Shown here in pieces: positions 33,407 through 41,874 of a stretch of 41,982 nt of DNA. The stretch is from Hyphomicrobiales bacterium (GTDB lineage: Bacteria > Pseudomonadota > Alphaproteobacteria > Rhizobiales > Rhizobiaceae). Each line of letters opens with the position of its first letter. Within the stretch, counting starts at the first letter, position 1. The notes below the pieces were generated by a model. It was not told the origin of the DNA. It worked only from the letters and a program-made list of their open reading frames with translations, and made no database searches. Position numbers and translations under genes: made by a program. The stretch covers positions 2,468-44,449 of the forward strand of contig UBTA01000012.1 in the NCBI GenBank assembly GCA_900468065.1, written 5' to 3'.

Positions 33407-33812
33407 GCCGTGTTTATATCAGCAGCAAGGCAAAACGCACGCGTCACGGCCGCTGCCATCAGCCGTTTTCAGTGTCGAAATATTTCCCGTCGCAGCGATC
33501 CTACAATTCGTTACAAAAATCACAGCCTTATGTTTCCAAACACGGATTGACCGGCGCGCGTGACGATCAGCCATCAAACTGCGGTTTTGCGTAACGCCTG
33601 GCAACGAATTGCCGCAGGCGGTCGATTTTATGGCCGTTGCGGGTTGGCATGGCAGCCGAAAGCAGACATAAAAACAATGTGCTCTTGCACCGTTTCGCGG
33701 TGCGCTTCGGGCACCGCCGCGGCGCACAAATGCTGCAGCACTCACGGACCCCTCGCGGTCCTGTCATTTCGGAAAGATTGAGGGAAACGGGCAGATAGAC
33801 ACCGCAGCGACA
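33407..33812. other. Divergent regulatory region between the two-component pair and mrp
   Basis: A 406-base region with promoters for both directions. No -35/-10 pair stands out. The mrp-proximal third is strongly structured: GCACCG (33687-33692), CGGTGC (33698-33703) and GCACCG (33711-33716) can pair in two exclusive ways. GTGCGC/GCGCAC (33700-33705 with 33722-33727) and GGACC/GGTCC (33746-33761) add more stems. Short open frames here look spurious. Confidence 0.5.
33687..33727 (+). promoter_or_regulatory. Mutually exclusive stems in the mrp leader
   Basis: The middle segment CGGTGC (33698-33703) can pair either with GCACCG before it (loop TTTCG) or with GCACCG after it (loop GCTTCGG). A third option pairs GTGCGC with GCGCAC (33700-33705 with 33722-33727). 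Such alternative pairing is the usual layout of attenuators and riboswitch-like leaders. No known riboswitch consensus is recognised, and no U-run terminator is seen. Confidence 0.4.
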
Positions 33813-36722
33813 TTGCTTCTCATTCTGGTTCTTGCGCCTTTCGCGGGGAGCCTTGTTGCAATCTGCATTCCGGCACACAAGGGTACGGCCAGCGCCTGGC
33901 TTTCAGGCTCGATCGCCCTGTTTTGCCTGGCCACATCGGCCGGCCTCTACCCGATCGTCGCCGCAAACAAAGTGCTTCGCTACAATGTCGATTGGCTTCC
34001 GGAGCTGGGCCTGAACTTCACACTGCGCATGGACGGCTTTGCCTGGATGTTTGCAAGTCTGGTCACCGCGATCGGCCTGCTCGTCGTCATCTACGCGCGC
34101 TATTACATGTCGGCCAACGACCCCGTGCCGCGCTTCTTTGCCCTCTTCCTCGCCTTCATGGGCGCCATGCTCGGCGTGGTGCTCTCCGGCAATCTCATTC
34201 TCCTGGCGATCTTCTGGGAATTGACCAGCATTATCTCTTTCCTTTTGATCGGCTACTGGCACCACAATGCCAATGCCCGCGACGGCGCCCGCATGGCCCT
34301 GACGGTGACCGGCACCGGCGGCTTGTGCATGTTCGTCGGGCTGATGCTGATCGGCCATATCGTCGGCAGCTATGATCTCGATGTGGTGCTCTCGTCCGGC
34401 AACCTGATCCGCAACGACCCGCTCTATACGACGGTACTCATCCTTATCCTGCTTGGAGCCCTGACCAAGAGCGCGCAATTTCCGTTCCATTTCTGGCTGC
34501 CGCATGCCATGGCGGCGCCGACGCCTGTGTCTGCCTATCTGCACTCCGCCACCCTTGTCAAAGCCGGCGTATTTTTGCTGATCCGGCTCTGGCCCGTCAT
34601 GGCGGGCACCGACCAGTGGTTCTGGATCGTCGGACTTGCCGGCCTCAGCACCCTTTTGCTCGGCGCCTATTTCGCGATTTTCCAGCAGGACCTGAAGGGG
34701 CTGCTCGCCTATTCGACGATCAGCCATCTCGGCCTCATTACCGTCCTGCTCAGTCTCGGAAGCCCGCTGGCTGCGGTCGCGGCGATCTTCCACACCATGA
34801 ACCACGCCACCTTCAAGGCCTCGCTGTTCATGGCCGCCGGAATCATCGATCATGAAACCGGCACCCGCGACATGCGCAAGCTCAGCGGCCTGTTCAAATA
34901 CATGCCTATCACCGCGACGCTGGCGATGGTTGCCAGTGCCTCTATGGCGGGCGTGCCGCTGCTGAACGGCTTCCTGTCCAAGGAAATGTTCTTTGCCGAG
35001 GCGATCGAAACCCACAAATACAATCTGCTCGATACGCTCACCCCTTACGTTGCGACGCTCGCCAGCATGTTTGCCGTCACCTATTCGCTACGTTTCATCT
35101 ACAGCGTCTTCTTCGGCCCGCCGCCGCAGGATCTGCCGAAGACACCCCATGAACCGCCGCACTGGATGCTGGCGCCGATCTATTTCCTGGTGTTCTCCTG
35201 CCTCGTCGTCGGCGTCATCCCGGCCTGGACCATCGGCCCCTTCCTGCACACCGCCGTCCAATCGGTGCTCGGCGACGCGACACCTGTCTACAGCCTTGCC
35301 GTCTGGCATGGCTGGAACCTGCCGCTGTTCATGAGCCTGATCGCGCTGGTCGGCGGCATCGGGCTGTTTTTCATCATGCGCCCTTATCTCGCCACCAGCA
35401 TCGAAGGGCCGCCCTTCTTCCGCCGCCTGGAGGGTCAACGCATCTTCGAGCGTGTGCTCGTGACCCTGTCGTGGAAATGGGCACGGTCGATCGAGATGCG
35501 CGCCGGCACCCGGCGGTTGCAGCCACAAATGCGGGTTTTAGTGGCCGTGGCACTGCTCGCAGGAGCCGTTACCCTTCTCTCGCAGGGTTTCAAGCCAGCC
35601 AATATCGTCCTGCGCAACATCGATCCCGCCTTCGCGCTGCTGTGGCTGGTCGGCATGGTCTGTGCCATCGGCGCCGCCTATCAGGCGAAATTCCATAGGC
35701 TCGCAGCGCTCGTATTGCTCGGCGGCGCCGGCCTTGCCACCTGCGTCACCTTCGTCTGGCTTTCGGCACCTGATCTTGCGGCGACGCAATTGCTCGTCGA
35801 GATCGTCACGACGGTCTTGATCCTGCTTGGCCTGCGCTGGCTGCCGAAGCGGATCGAAGATCCCGATGATCCGGAAATGATGACCATCTCCACGCGCCTG
35901 CGCCGCCTGCGCGACCTCGCCACCGCCGTCTTCGCTGGCCTCGGTATGATGCTCATCTCCTACACGGTGATGAGCCGGGAAATGCCGGAAACGATTTCGA
36001 GCTATTTCCTCGAGCGCGCTTATCGGGAAGGCGGCGGCACCAATGTCGTCAACGTCATCCTCGTCGATTTCCGCGGCTTCGATACGCTCGGGGAAATTGC
36101 GGTTCTCTGCATCGTCGCCCTGACCGTGTTTGCGCTTCTCCTCCGCTTCCGCCCCGCCACCGAAAGCCTGGAAGCGCCGGAACAGCAGCGCGTTCAGAAT
36201 GCCTTCGACGACGATCATCCAGACCGCAAGAAGGGCGACAGCATCGCGGAATACCTACTGGTCCCCTCGGTGATCATGCGCTGGATGTTCCCTGTTATCG
36301 GCATGCTGGCGGCCTTCCTGTTCTTCCGCGGCCACGATCTGCCGGGCGGCGGCTTTGCAGCCGGGATCGCCATGTCGATCGCATTTATTCTGCAATATAT
36401 GGCGGGGGGCACGCGCTGGGTCGAGGAACGGCTGCGGATCCATCCGCTGCGCTGGATGGCAATCGGCCTCATCGTCGCCACCGCAACCGGCCTTGGGTCC
36501 TGGGTCTTCGGCTATCCATTCCTGACCTCGCATGCGCAATACGTAAGCCTGCCGATCCTCGGCAAGATCCCGCTGGCAAGCGCGATCCTGTTCGATCTTG
36601 GGGTGTTCTCGCTGGTGCTCGGCGCCACCGTGCTGATCCTGATCGCGCTTGCCCACCAGTCGGTCCGCGCACCACGCGCCCAGATCCGGGCCGCGAAGCT
36701 GGCTGCGAAGGAGAACATATAA
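33813..36722 (+). CDS. mrpA: Na+/H+ antiporter subunit A, fused to subunit B (MrpA/B, PhaAB)
   Basis: A 969-residue inner-membrane subunit related to NADH-quinone oxidoreductase NuoL. The core proton-path region is present (LTKSAQFPFHFWLPHAM, PTPVSAYLHSATLVKAGVFLL; about residues 210-255), with MNHATFKASLFMAAGIIDHE further on. From about 820 the MrpB (MnhB) domain follows (MRWMFPVIGMLAAFLFFRGH, GGGFAAGIAMSIAFILQYM), the fusion typical of rhizobia. It forms the large subunit of the Mrp complex that expels Na+ (and K+ in some rhizobia) in exchange for H+. No ATG or GTG fits: TTG at 33813 is the only usual alternative start, yet the AGGGA site is at 33781-33785. The stop overlaps the mrpC start by one base. 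Confidence 0.95.
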   Translation: MLLILVLAPFAGSLVAICIPAHKGTASAWLSGSIALFCLATSAGLYPIVAANKVLRYNVDWLPELGLNFTLRMDGFAWMFASLVTAIGLLVVIYARYYMSANDPVPRFFALFLAFMGAMLGVVLSGNLILLAIFWELTSIISFLLIGYWHHNANARDGARMALTVTGTGGLCMFVGLMLIGHIVGSYDLDVVLSSGNLIRNDPLYTTVLILILLGALTKSAQFPFHFWLPHAMAAPTPVSAYLHSATLVKAGVFLLIRLWPVMAGTDQWFWIVGLAGLSTLLLGAYFAIFQQDLKGLLAYSTISHLGLITVLLSLGSPLAAVAAIFHTMNHATFKASLFMAAGIIDHETGTRDMRKLSGLFKYMPITATLAMVASASMAGVPLLNGFLSKEMFFAEAIETHKYNLLDTLTPYVATLASMFAVTYSLRFIYSVFFGPPPQDLPKTPHEPPHWMLAPIYFLVFSCLVVGVIPAWTIGPFLHTAVQSVLGDATPVYSLAVWHGWNLPLFMSLIALVGGIGLFFIMRPYLATSIEGPPFFRRLEGQRIFERVLVTLSWKWARSIEMRAGTRRLQPQMRVLVAVALLAGAVTLLSQGFKPANIVLRNIDPAFALLWLVGMVCAIGAAYQAKFHRLAALVLLGGAGLATCVTFVWLSAPDLAATQLLVEIVTTVLILLGLRWLPKRIEDPDDPEMMTISTRLRRLRDLATAVFAGLGMMLISYTVMSREMPETISSYFLERAYREGGGTNVVNVILVDFRGFDTLGEIAVLCIVALTVFALLLRFRPATESLEAPEQQRVQNAFDDDHPDRKKGDSIAEYLLVPSVIMRWMFPVIGMLAAFLFFRGHDLPGGGFAAGIAMSIAFILQYMAGGTRWVEERLRIHPLRWMAIGLIVATATGLGSWVFGYPFLTSHAQYVSLPILGKIPLASAILFDLGVFSLVLGATVLILIALAHQSVRAPRAQIRAAKLAAKENI

Positions 36723-37057
36723 TGGAACTGGTTCTCTCTGCAGGCATCGGCGTCTTGACCGCCTCCGGCGTCTGGCTTCTGTTCCGGCCACGCACCTATC
36801 AGGTCATCATCGGCCTGTCGCTGCTCTCCTATGCCGTCAATCTTTTCATCTTCGGCATGGGCCGGCTGAGGGTCAACGCGCCGCCAGTGCTTGAGCCCGG
36901 CGGCGTGGGCGGACTTTTGACCCACACCGACCCCATACCTCAGGCGCTGGTGCTCACCGCCATCGTCATCGGCTTTGCCATGACGGCGCTGTTTCTCGTC
37001 GTTCTTCTCGCCTCTCGCGGCTTTACCGGCACCGACCATGTGGACGGCAGGGAGTAG
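36722..37057 (+). CDS. mrpC: Na+/H+ antiporter subunit C
   Basis: A 111-residue membrane subunit homologous to NuoK, with three helices (about 4-20, 27-46, 75-100). The family block RPRTYQVIIGLSLLSYAVNLFIFGMGRL and the later DPIPQALVLTAIVIGFAMTA are present. Its ATG overlaps the mrpA stop by one base (AAGGAG eight bases upstream), so translation is coupled. mrpD follows after six bases. Confidence 0.96.
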   Translation: MELVLSAGIGVLTASGVWLLFRPRTYQVIIGLSLLSYAVNLFIFGMGRLRVNAPPVLEPGGVGGLLTHTDPIPQALVLTAIVIGFAMTALFLVVLLASRGFTGTDHVDGRE

Positions 37058-37063
37058 CGCGGC

Positions 37064-38689
37064 ATGAACTGGCTCCATCATCTGATCATCCTGCCGATCC
37101 TGCTGCCGATCCTCACGGCAGCCGCCCTCATTCCCATCGACGAACGAAACCGGACACTGAAGGGCGTGATCGCCTTCACGTCAATCGTGGTGGTTTTCAT
37201 CATCAGCGTTCTGCTGATGCAGATGGCAGCCTCCTCGGGAGAAGGCGAAACGGGTGCCAGCGTCTATCTGCTTGGAAACTGGCCGGCACCCTTCGGCATC
37301 GTTCTGGTGCTTGACCGGTTATCGGCCCTGATGCTGGTGCTGACTGGACTGCTGGCGATGGCGACGCAGGTGTTCTCGATGGCGAAATGGCATCGTGCCG
37401 GCTACCATTTCCATTCGTTGTTCCAGTTGATGCTGGCTGGTCTCAACGGCGCCTTCCTCACCGGCGACCTGTTCAACCTGTTCGTCTTCTTCGAAATGAT
37501 GCTGGCTGCTTCCTATGGTTTGTTGCTGCATGGTTCAGGACCGATGAGGGTCAAGGCGGGCCTGCACTACATCGCCGTCAACCTCGCAACCTCGTCGCTG
37601 TTCCTCATCGGGGTCAGCCTGATCTATGGCGCAACCGGCACGCTGAACATGGCCGATCTGGCCATGCGGATCACCACGATCGGTCCGGAAAGCCGGATGC
37701 TGATGGAAGCGGGTGCTGCCCTTCTTGGCATCGCTTTCCTCGTCAAGGCCGGCATGTGGCCGCTCGGCTTCTGGCTGCCCGCCACCTATTCGGCCGCAAC
37801 GCCACCCGTCGCCGCGATCTTCGCCATCCTCACCAAGGTCGGCGTCTATATTCTTCTGCGGCTCTCCATGCTGCTGTTTGGCAGTGATGCCGGCGCGTCG
37901 CTCGGCTTCGGGCAACCCGTACTTCTCTATGGCGGGCTGTTGACCATCGGGTTCGGCGCGATCGGGGTGCTGGCCTCGCAGGCGATGGGCCGGCTTGCCG
38001 GCTATTGTGTGTTGGTCTCATCCGGCACGCTGATGGCGGCGATCGGGCTTGGCAATGGTGCCGTCATCGGCGGCGCGCTGTTTTATCTCGTCAGTTCGAC
38101 ACTGACGATGTGTGCCTTCTTCCTGCTGATCGAACTGGTGGAACGCGCCCGTGACGCCGGCGCCGACGTTCTGGCCGTGACGATGGAAGCCTATGGCGAT
38201 GTCGACGAGAACGAGGCCGAAAAAGAAGGCGGCGTCGCCGTGCCCGGTACCATGGCCGTGCTTGGCCTCTGCTTCTGTGCCTGCGCCATCCTGCTCTCCG
38301 GCCTGCCGCCACTCTCCGGGTTTCTCGCTAAATTCGCCATGCTGCACGGGCTGTTCAATCCCGCCAGCTTCGGCGGCGATGCGCCAGTCTCCGGCGCCGA
38401 ATGGGCCTATACTGCGCTGCTCATCCTGTCCGGCCTTGCAGCCATGATCGCCATGAACCGCGTCGGTATCCGCACCTTCTGGACATCGATCGAAGGCACG
38501 ATCCCGCGCGTTTTCCTGATCGAGATCACGCCCGTTCTGCTGCTTCTGACGGCCTGCGTCTTCCTGAGCTTCCAGGCAGGTCCTGTCATGCGCTACATGG
38601 ACGCGACAGCAAAATCGCTGGGGGAACCGCAGAACTATATCGGACGCGTGATGTCGGCGCCGCGTGCCGGCCCAGCGGCGGGGGAATAG
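37064..38689 (+). CDS. mrpD: Na+/H+ antiporter subunit D
   Basis: A 541-residue membrane subunit related to NuoM/NuoN with about 14 helices. The proton-path blocks are FEMMLAASYGLLLHG (conserved Glu), LVKAGMWPLGFWLPATYSAATPPVAAIFAILTKVGVY (two Lys) and GLPPLSGFLAKFAMLHGLF. A charged loop (DVDENEAEKEGG, about residues 380-392) lies before the helix that starts VAVPGTMAVLGL. Start ATG at 37064 has CAGGGAG upstream. It lies six bases after mrpC and three before mrpE in the mrp operon. Confidence 0.96.
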   Translation: MNWLHHLIILPILLPILTAAALIPIDERNRTLKGVIAFTSIVVVFIISVLLMQMAASSGEGETGASVYLLGNWPAPFGIVLVLDRLSALMLVLTGLLAMATQVFSMAKWHRAGYHFHSLFQLMLAGLNGAFLTGDLFNLFVFFEMMLAASYGLLLHGSGPMRVKAGLHYIAVNLATSSLFLIGVSLIYGATGTLNMADLAMRITTIGPESRMLMEAGAALLGIAFLVKAGMWPLGFWLPATYSAATPPVAAIFAILTKVGVYILLRLSMLLFGSDAGASLGFGQPVLLYGGLLTIGFGAIGVLASQAMGRLAGYCVLVSSGTLMAAIGLGNGAVIGGALFYLVSSTLTMCAFFLLIELVERARDAGADVLAVTMEAYGDVDENEAEKEGGVAVPGTMAVLGLCFCACAILLSGLPPLSGFLAKFAMLHGLFNPASFGGDAPVSGAEWAYTALLILSGLAAMIAMNRVGIRTFWTSIEGTIPRVFLIEITPVLLLLTACVFLSFQAGPVMRYMDATAKSLGEPQNYIGRVMSAPRAGPAAGE

Positions 38690-38692
38690 GCC

Positions 38693-39181
38693 ATGCGCTA
38701 CTGGTTCCCCTATCCGCTGCTGTCGCTGGCCCTCTTGATGTTGTGGCTGCTGATCAACCAGTCGCTGTCGCCCGGCCAGATCGTGCTCGGCTCGATGCTC
38801 GGCATCGCGTTTGCCTGGGCCATGGTCAACCTCCAGCCCGACAAGACGCGACTGAAGAATTTTGGCGTCATCGCCGTTCTGGCCGGACGTGTCGCCGTCG
38901 ATGTCGTCCGCTCCAACATCGCCGTGATGGGCGTGATCCTGCGCGCCGGAAAACGGCCGGTGAATTCCGGCTTCGTGGCGATCGACATCAGCCTGCGCGA
39001 CGAGAATGCATTGGCGTTGCTTGCCTGCATCCTGACGGCGACACCCGGCACCGCCTGGCTCGAGTTTGACCGCCAAACAGGCGTTCTCTTGATCCACGTA
39101 CTGGACCTGGAAAACGGTGCAGCGTGGTCGGACCTGATCAAACGCCGCTACGAAGCCCCGTTGAAGGAGATATTCGAATGA
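38693..39181 (+). CDS. mrpE: Na+/H+ antiporter subunit E
   Basis: A 162-residue membrane subunit of the Mrp complex. Hydrophobic helices lie near residues 5-20 and 25-45. The family block VDVVRSNIAVMGVIL leads into a soluble C-terminal part with LACILTATPGTAWLEFD and LLIHVLDLE. The ATG follows the mrpD stop by three bases with a GGGGGAA ribosome site. The stop overlaps the mrpF start (ATGA). Confidence 0.95.
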   Translation: MRYWFPYPLLSLALLMLWLLINQSLSPGQIVLGSMLGIAFAWAMVNLQPDKTRLKNFGVIAVLAGRVAVDVVRSNIAVMGVILRAGKRPVNSGFVAIDISLRDENALALLACILTATPGTAWLEFDRQTGVLLIHVLDLENGAAWSDLIKRRYEAPLKEIFE

Positions 39182-39459
39182 ACGAGCTCTTCATCATCTG
39201 GTCGATCCTGGCATCCCAGATCCTGCTCGGACTGGCCATGGGCTGCGGGTTGTTTCGAATGGTCCGCGGACCCCGCGCGCAGGACCGTATCCTCGGCCTC
39301 GATGCGCTCTATATCACTGCCATGCTTTTGCTTCTGACATTCGGGATCCGCACCGCCAATTCGATCTATTTCGAAGCGGCACTGATTATCGCCCTGCTCG
39401 GCTTCGTCTCGTCGATCGCCTTTGCCAAATTCCTGATGCGCGGCGAGGTGATCGAATGA
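39178..39459 (+). CDS. mrpF: Na+/H+ antiporter subunit F
   Basis: A 93-residue subunit with three membrane helices. The block MVRGPRAQDRILGLDALYITAMLLLLTFGI is typical of MnhF. The ATG at 39178 overlaps the mrpE stop (ATGA) and has GAAGGAGA nine bases upstream. The frame is open to 39124, inside mrpE, but that part is not coding for this protein. The end overlaps mrpG by four bases. Confidence 0.95.
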   Translation: MNELFIIWSILASQILLGLAMGCGLFRMVRGPRAQDRILGLDALYITAMLLLLTFGIRTANSIYFEAALIIALLGFVSSIAFAKFLMRGEVIE

Positions 39460-39836
39460 GCCATCTGACCGACCTTCCAACCTGGGCGGCGATCCCGGTC
39501 TGCATCCTTCTGCTGCTCGGCTCGGCCATCACCCTCATCGGTTCGATGGGTCTGATCCGGCTGAAAACCTTCTATGGCCGCCTGCATGCGCCGACGCTCG
39601 GCGCCAGCGCCGGCACTATCCTCATCTGCGTCGCCTCGATGATCACCTTCGCCGTGCTGCAGAACCGCTGGATCCTCCACGAGATCCTGATCATCGTCTT
39701 CGTCATCCTGACGACGCCGGTGACCCTGATGCTGCTCGGCCAATCCGCGCTGTACCGCGACCGGATCGAAGGCAAGAACGATGTACCGCACAAGGCAACC
39801 GGCGAGCAGCCGGACACATCGGGCATGGATATCTGA
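39456..39836 (+). CDS. mrpG: Na+/H+ antiporter subunit G
   Basis: A 126-residue subunit with three helices (about 12-35, 48-66, 75-95). The blocks GSMGLIRLKTFYGRLHAPTLGASAGTILI and HEILIIVFVILTTPVTLMLLGQSALYRDR are typical of MnhG. Its ATG overlaps the mrpF stop (ATGA). It is the last gene of the A-C-D-E-F-G set; with B fused to A, the operon is complete. The stop is only six bases from the cobM stop on the other strand, with no terminator between them. Confidence 0.95.
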   Translation: MSHLTDLPTWAAIPVCILLLLGSAITLIGSMGLIRLKTFYGRLHAPTLGASAGTILICVASMITFAVLQNRWILHEILIIVFVILTTPVTLMLLGQSALYRDRIEGKNDVPHKATGEQPDTSGMDI

Positions 39837-39842
39837 GACTTT

Positions 39843-40607
39843 CTACAGGCCGTCGCGACCGCGAAACCGCCGCTGATAGGCCGCATCGTAGAGTGAGCTT
39901 TCACGGAAATCGGTGGCGCCGAGTGTGCGGCCGACAAAGATCAGCGCCGTCCGCTCGATCGGATCGGCCGCTACCTTCGCCTCGATATCAGCGAGTGTCC
40001 CCCGAAGCACGCGCTCATCCGGCCAGGATGCCTTGACGACGATAGCCACCGGGCAATCCGCACCATAGAGCGGGGTCAGCTCCTCAACCACCTGTGCCAG
40101 CGCATGGATCGCCAGATGGATGGCGAGCGTTGCACCGGTGGCACCGAACGCGGCCAGCGTCTCGGCATTCGGCATCGGCGATGCCCGGCCGGAAACGCGC
40201 GTCAGCACAAGGCTTTGGCCAACAGCAGGGATGGTCAGTTCCCGGCCGAGTGTGGCAGCAGCTGCGGCAAACGCCGGCACGCCGGGCGTCATCGTATAAT
40301 CAAGCCCATGCTTCTCCAGCCGTCGGATCTGTTCGGCAACGGCGCTCCAAACCGAAAGATCGCCCGAATGCAGGCGCGCCACCTCATGGCCCGCCTGCGC
40401 GGCTTTCACATATTCGGCTTCGATCTCATCGAGCGACATCGGCGCTGTATCGACGATACGCGCACCCTCCGGGCAATATTGTAAGAGGTCCGGCGAGACG
40501 ATCGAACCGGCATAGAGGCAGACCGGGCAGCGGGCGATAAGATCGCGGCCGCGCACGGTGATCAGGTCTGCAGCACCCGGGCCTGCTCCGATGAAATGAA
40601 CGGTCAT
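39843..40607 (-). CDS. cobM: Precorrin-4 C11-methyltransferase
   Basis: A 254-residue SAM-dependent tetrapyrrole methylase that makes precorrin-5 in the oxygen-dependent cobalamin route. The family blocks [18 protein letters not shown] (GAGPG loop, residues 7-11), [35 protein letters not shown] and [21 protein letters not shown] are present. It is downstream of cobL on the same strand after 25 bases and so probably shares a transcript. Length is normal. The ATG at 40607 has an AAGGACAGAGC-like site upstream. Confidence 0.96.
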   Translation of the reverse strand: MTVHFIGAGPGAADLITVRGRDLIARCPVCLYAGSIVSPDLLQYCPEGARIVDTAPMSLDEIEAEYVKAAQAGHEVARLHSGDLSVWSAVAEQIRRLEKHGLDYTMTPGVPAFAAAAATLGRELTIPAVGQSLVLTRVSGRASPMPNAETLAAFGATGATLAIHLAIHALAQVVEELTPLYGADCPVAIVVKASWPDERVLRGTLADIEAKVAADPIERTALIFVGRTLGATDFRESSLYDAAYQRRFRGRDGL

Positions 40608-40632
40608 GCTCTGTCCTTTTGAAATTCCGGCA

Positions 40633-41874
40633 TCATGGCTTGATCCACGACCATTGCGTCACCGGCATCGCGGGGCGCCAGCCGGTCATGGCGCCAACGG
40701 GAGACGCGCGGGCGATATCGATGCGGATCATCGATCCGCCAAGCCGTGCCTGATGCTGCAGAAGCACCGCCTCCATCTGCGTCGTGACGGCATTGGCAAC
40801 CAACCGACCACCAGACTTCAAAGCGCCGATCGCCGCGGCCATCACACCTTCTTCGCTTCCACCGCCACCGACAAAGATAGCATCCGGAGACGGTAATCCG
40901 GCAAGGGCGTCCGGTGCTGTACCGCAAACGATAGTCAGGCCCGGCACACCGAAATTCGACGCGTTCCGCTTGATGCGCTCTGCGCGCTCCGCCGAACCCT
41001 CGATTGCAATTGCGCGCATTGACGGATCCGACAGCATCCACTCGATACCGATCGATCCGGATCCGGCACCGATATCCCACAACAATTCGCCCCGTCGCGG
41101 CGATAGCGCAGACAGCGTCAGCGCGCGGACTTCGCGCTTGGTGATCTGGCCGTCATGCTCGAACAGCCCGTCGTCAAGGCCGGGTGCCAGCGGCAGGATA
41201 CGGGCGCCTGTTTCAGCCACGACCCCGACGGCGCAGATATTGAGCGGATTGATATCCATCAGCGAAAATTCCGCCGCGAGTTGCGACGTCACACGTTCCT
41301 GGATGCCGCCCAGCGCCTCAAGCACCGTCAATCGGGACTGCCCGAACCCGCTCGCAGCAAGCAATCGGGCAAGTTCTTCAGGACCATGCTCATCCGATGT
41401 CAGCGCCAGAACGCGCGACCCCGGCTGCAGATGCGGCCGGATCAGATCGAGCGGACGGCCATGCAGGGAAACGATCACAGTATCCTGCAGCGCCCAACCG
41501 AGGCGGGATGCGGCGAGGCTGAACGAGGACGGAGCGGGAAGAACGCGCATTTCCGAACGAGCGATCTGCCGCGAAAGCGTCACCCCGACGCCGAAGAAGA
41601 ACGGATCGCCGGAGGCAAGCACCACAACAGGCGTTCCGCGCAGCGCAACCACGGCCTCAACGGAGCGTTCGAACGGGCTCAACCAGCTGTGTTGCTCACC
41701 GGCAACCAGCGGCGCTGCAAGCTCCAGATGGCGAACACCGCCGAAAACCACCGAGGCACTGGCGATGCAACGCTTGGCCTCGTCTCCGAGACCGGCTAAA
41801 CCGTCTTCGCCAAGGCCGACAATCGTCAGCCACGGCGTTGCGTCACCACCAGAAAAGACCTGATTGTCACCCAT
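40633..41874 (-). CDS. cobL: Precorrin-6Y C5,15-methyltransferase (decarboxylating)
   Basis: A 413-residue fusion of two SAM-dependent methylases. The N-terminal CbiE-like half (about 15-210) starts [16 protein letters not shown] and has [16 protein letters not shown]. The C-terminal CbiT-like half (about 230-395) has [24 protein letters not shown] and DAIFVGGGG. It methylates precorrin-6B at C5 and C15 and removes the acetate carboxyl at C12. Start 41874 is chosen because it gives the family N-terminus; the frame is open to 41907 with further ATGs. Its CAT complement forms a CATG with the start of cobK on the other strand. Cofactor pocket residues GAGSG are intact. Confidence 0.95.
   Translation of the reverse strand: MGDNQVFSGGDATPWLTIVGLGEDGLAGLGDEAKRCIASASVVFGGVRHLELAAPLVAGEQHSWLSPFERSVEAVVALRGTPVVVLASGDPFFFGVGVTLSRQIARSEMRVLPAPSSFSLAASRLGWALQDTVIVSLHGRPLDLIRPHLQPGSRVLALTSDEHGPEELARLLAASGFGQSRLTVLEALGGIQERVTSQLAAEFSLMDINPLNICAVGVVAETGARILPLAPGLDDGLFEHDGQITKREVRALTLSALSPRRGELLWDIGAGSGSIGIEWMLSDPSMRAIAIEGSAERAERIKRNASNFGVPGLTIVCGTAPDALAGLPSPDAIFVGGGGSEEGVMAAAIGALKSGGRLVANAVTTQMEAVLLQHQARLGGSMIRIDIARASPVGAMTGWRPAMPVTQWSWIKP

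Noticed and set aside
33903-35015. Open frame of 370 codons on the minus strand
   Set aside because: It is antisense to mrpA; its His/Gln/Glu/Asp-rich product is typical of antisense reading of membrane-helix codons.
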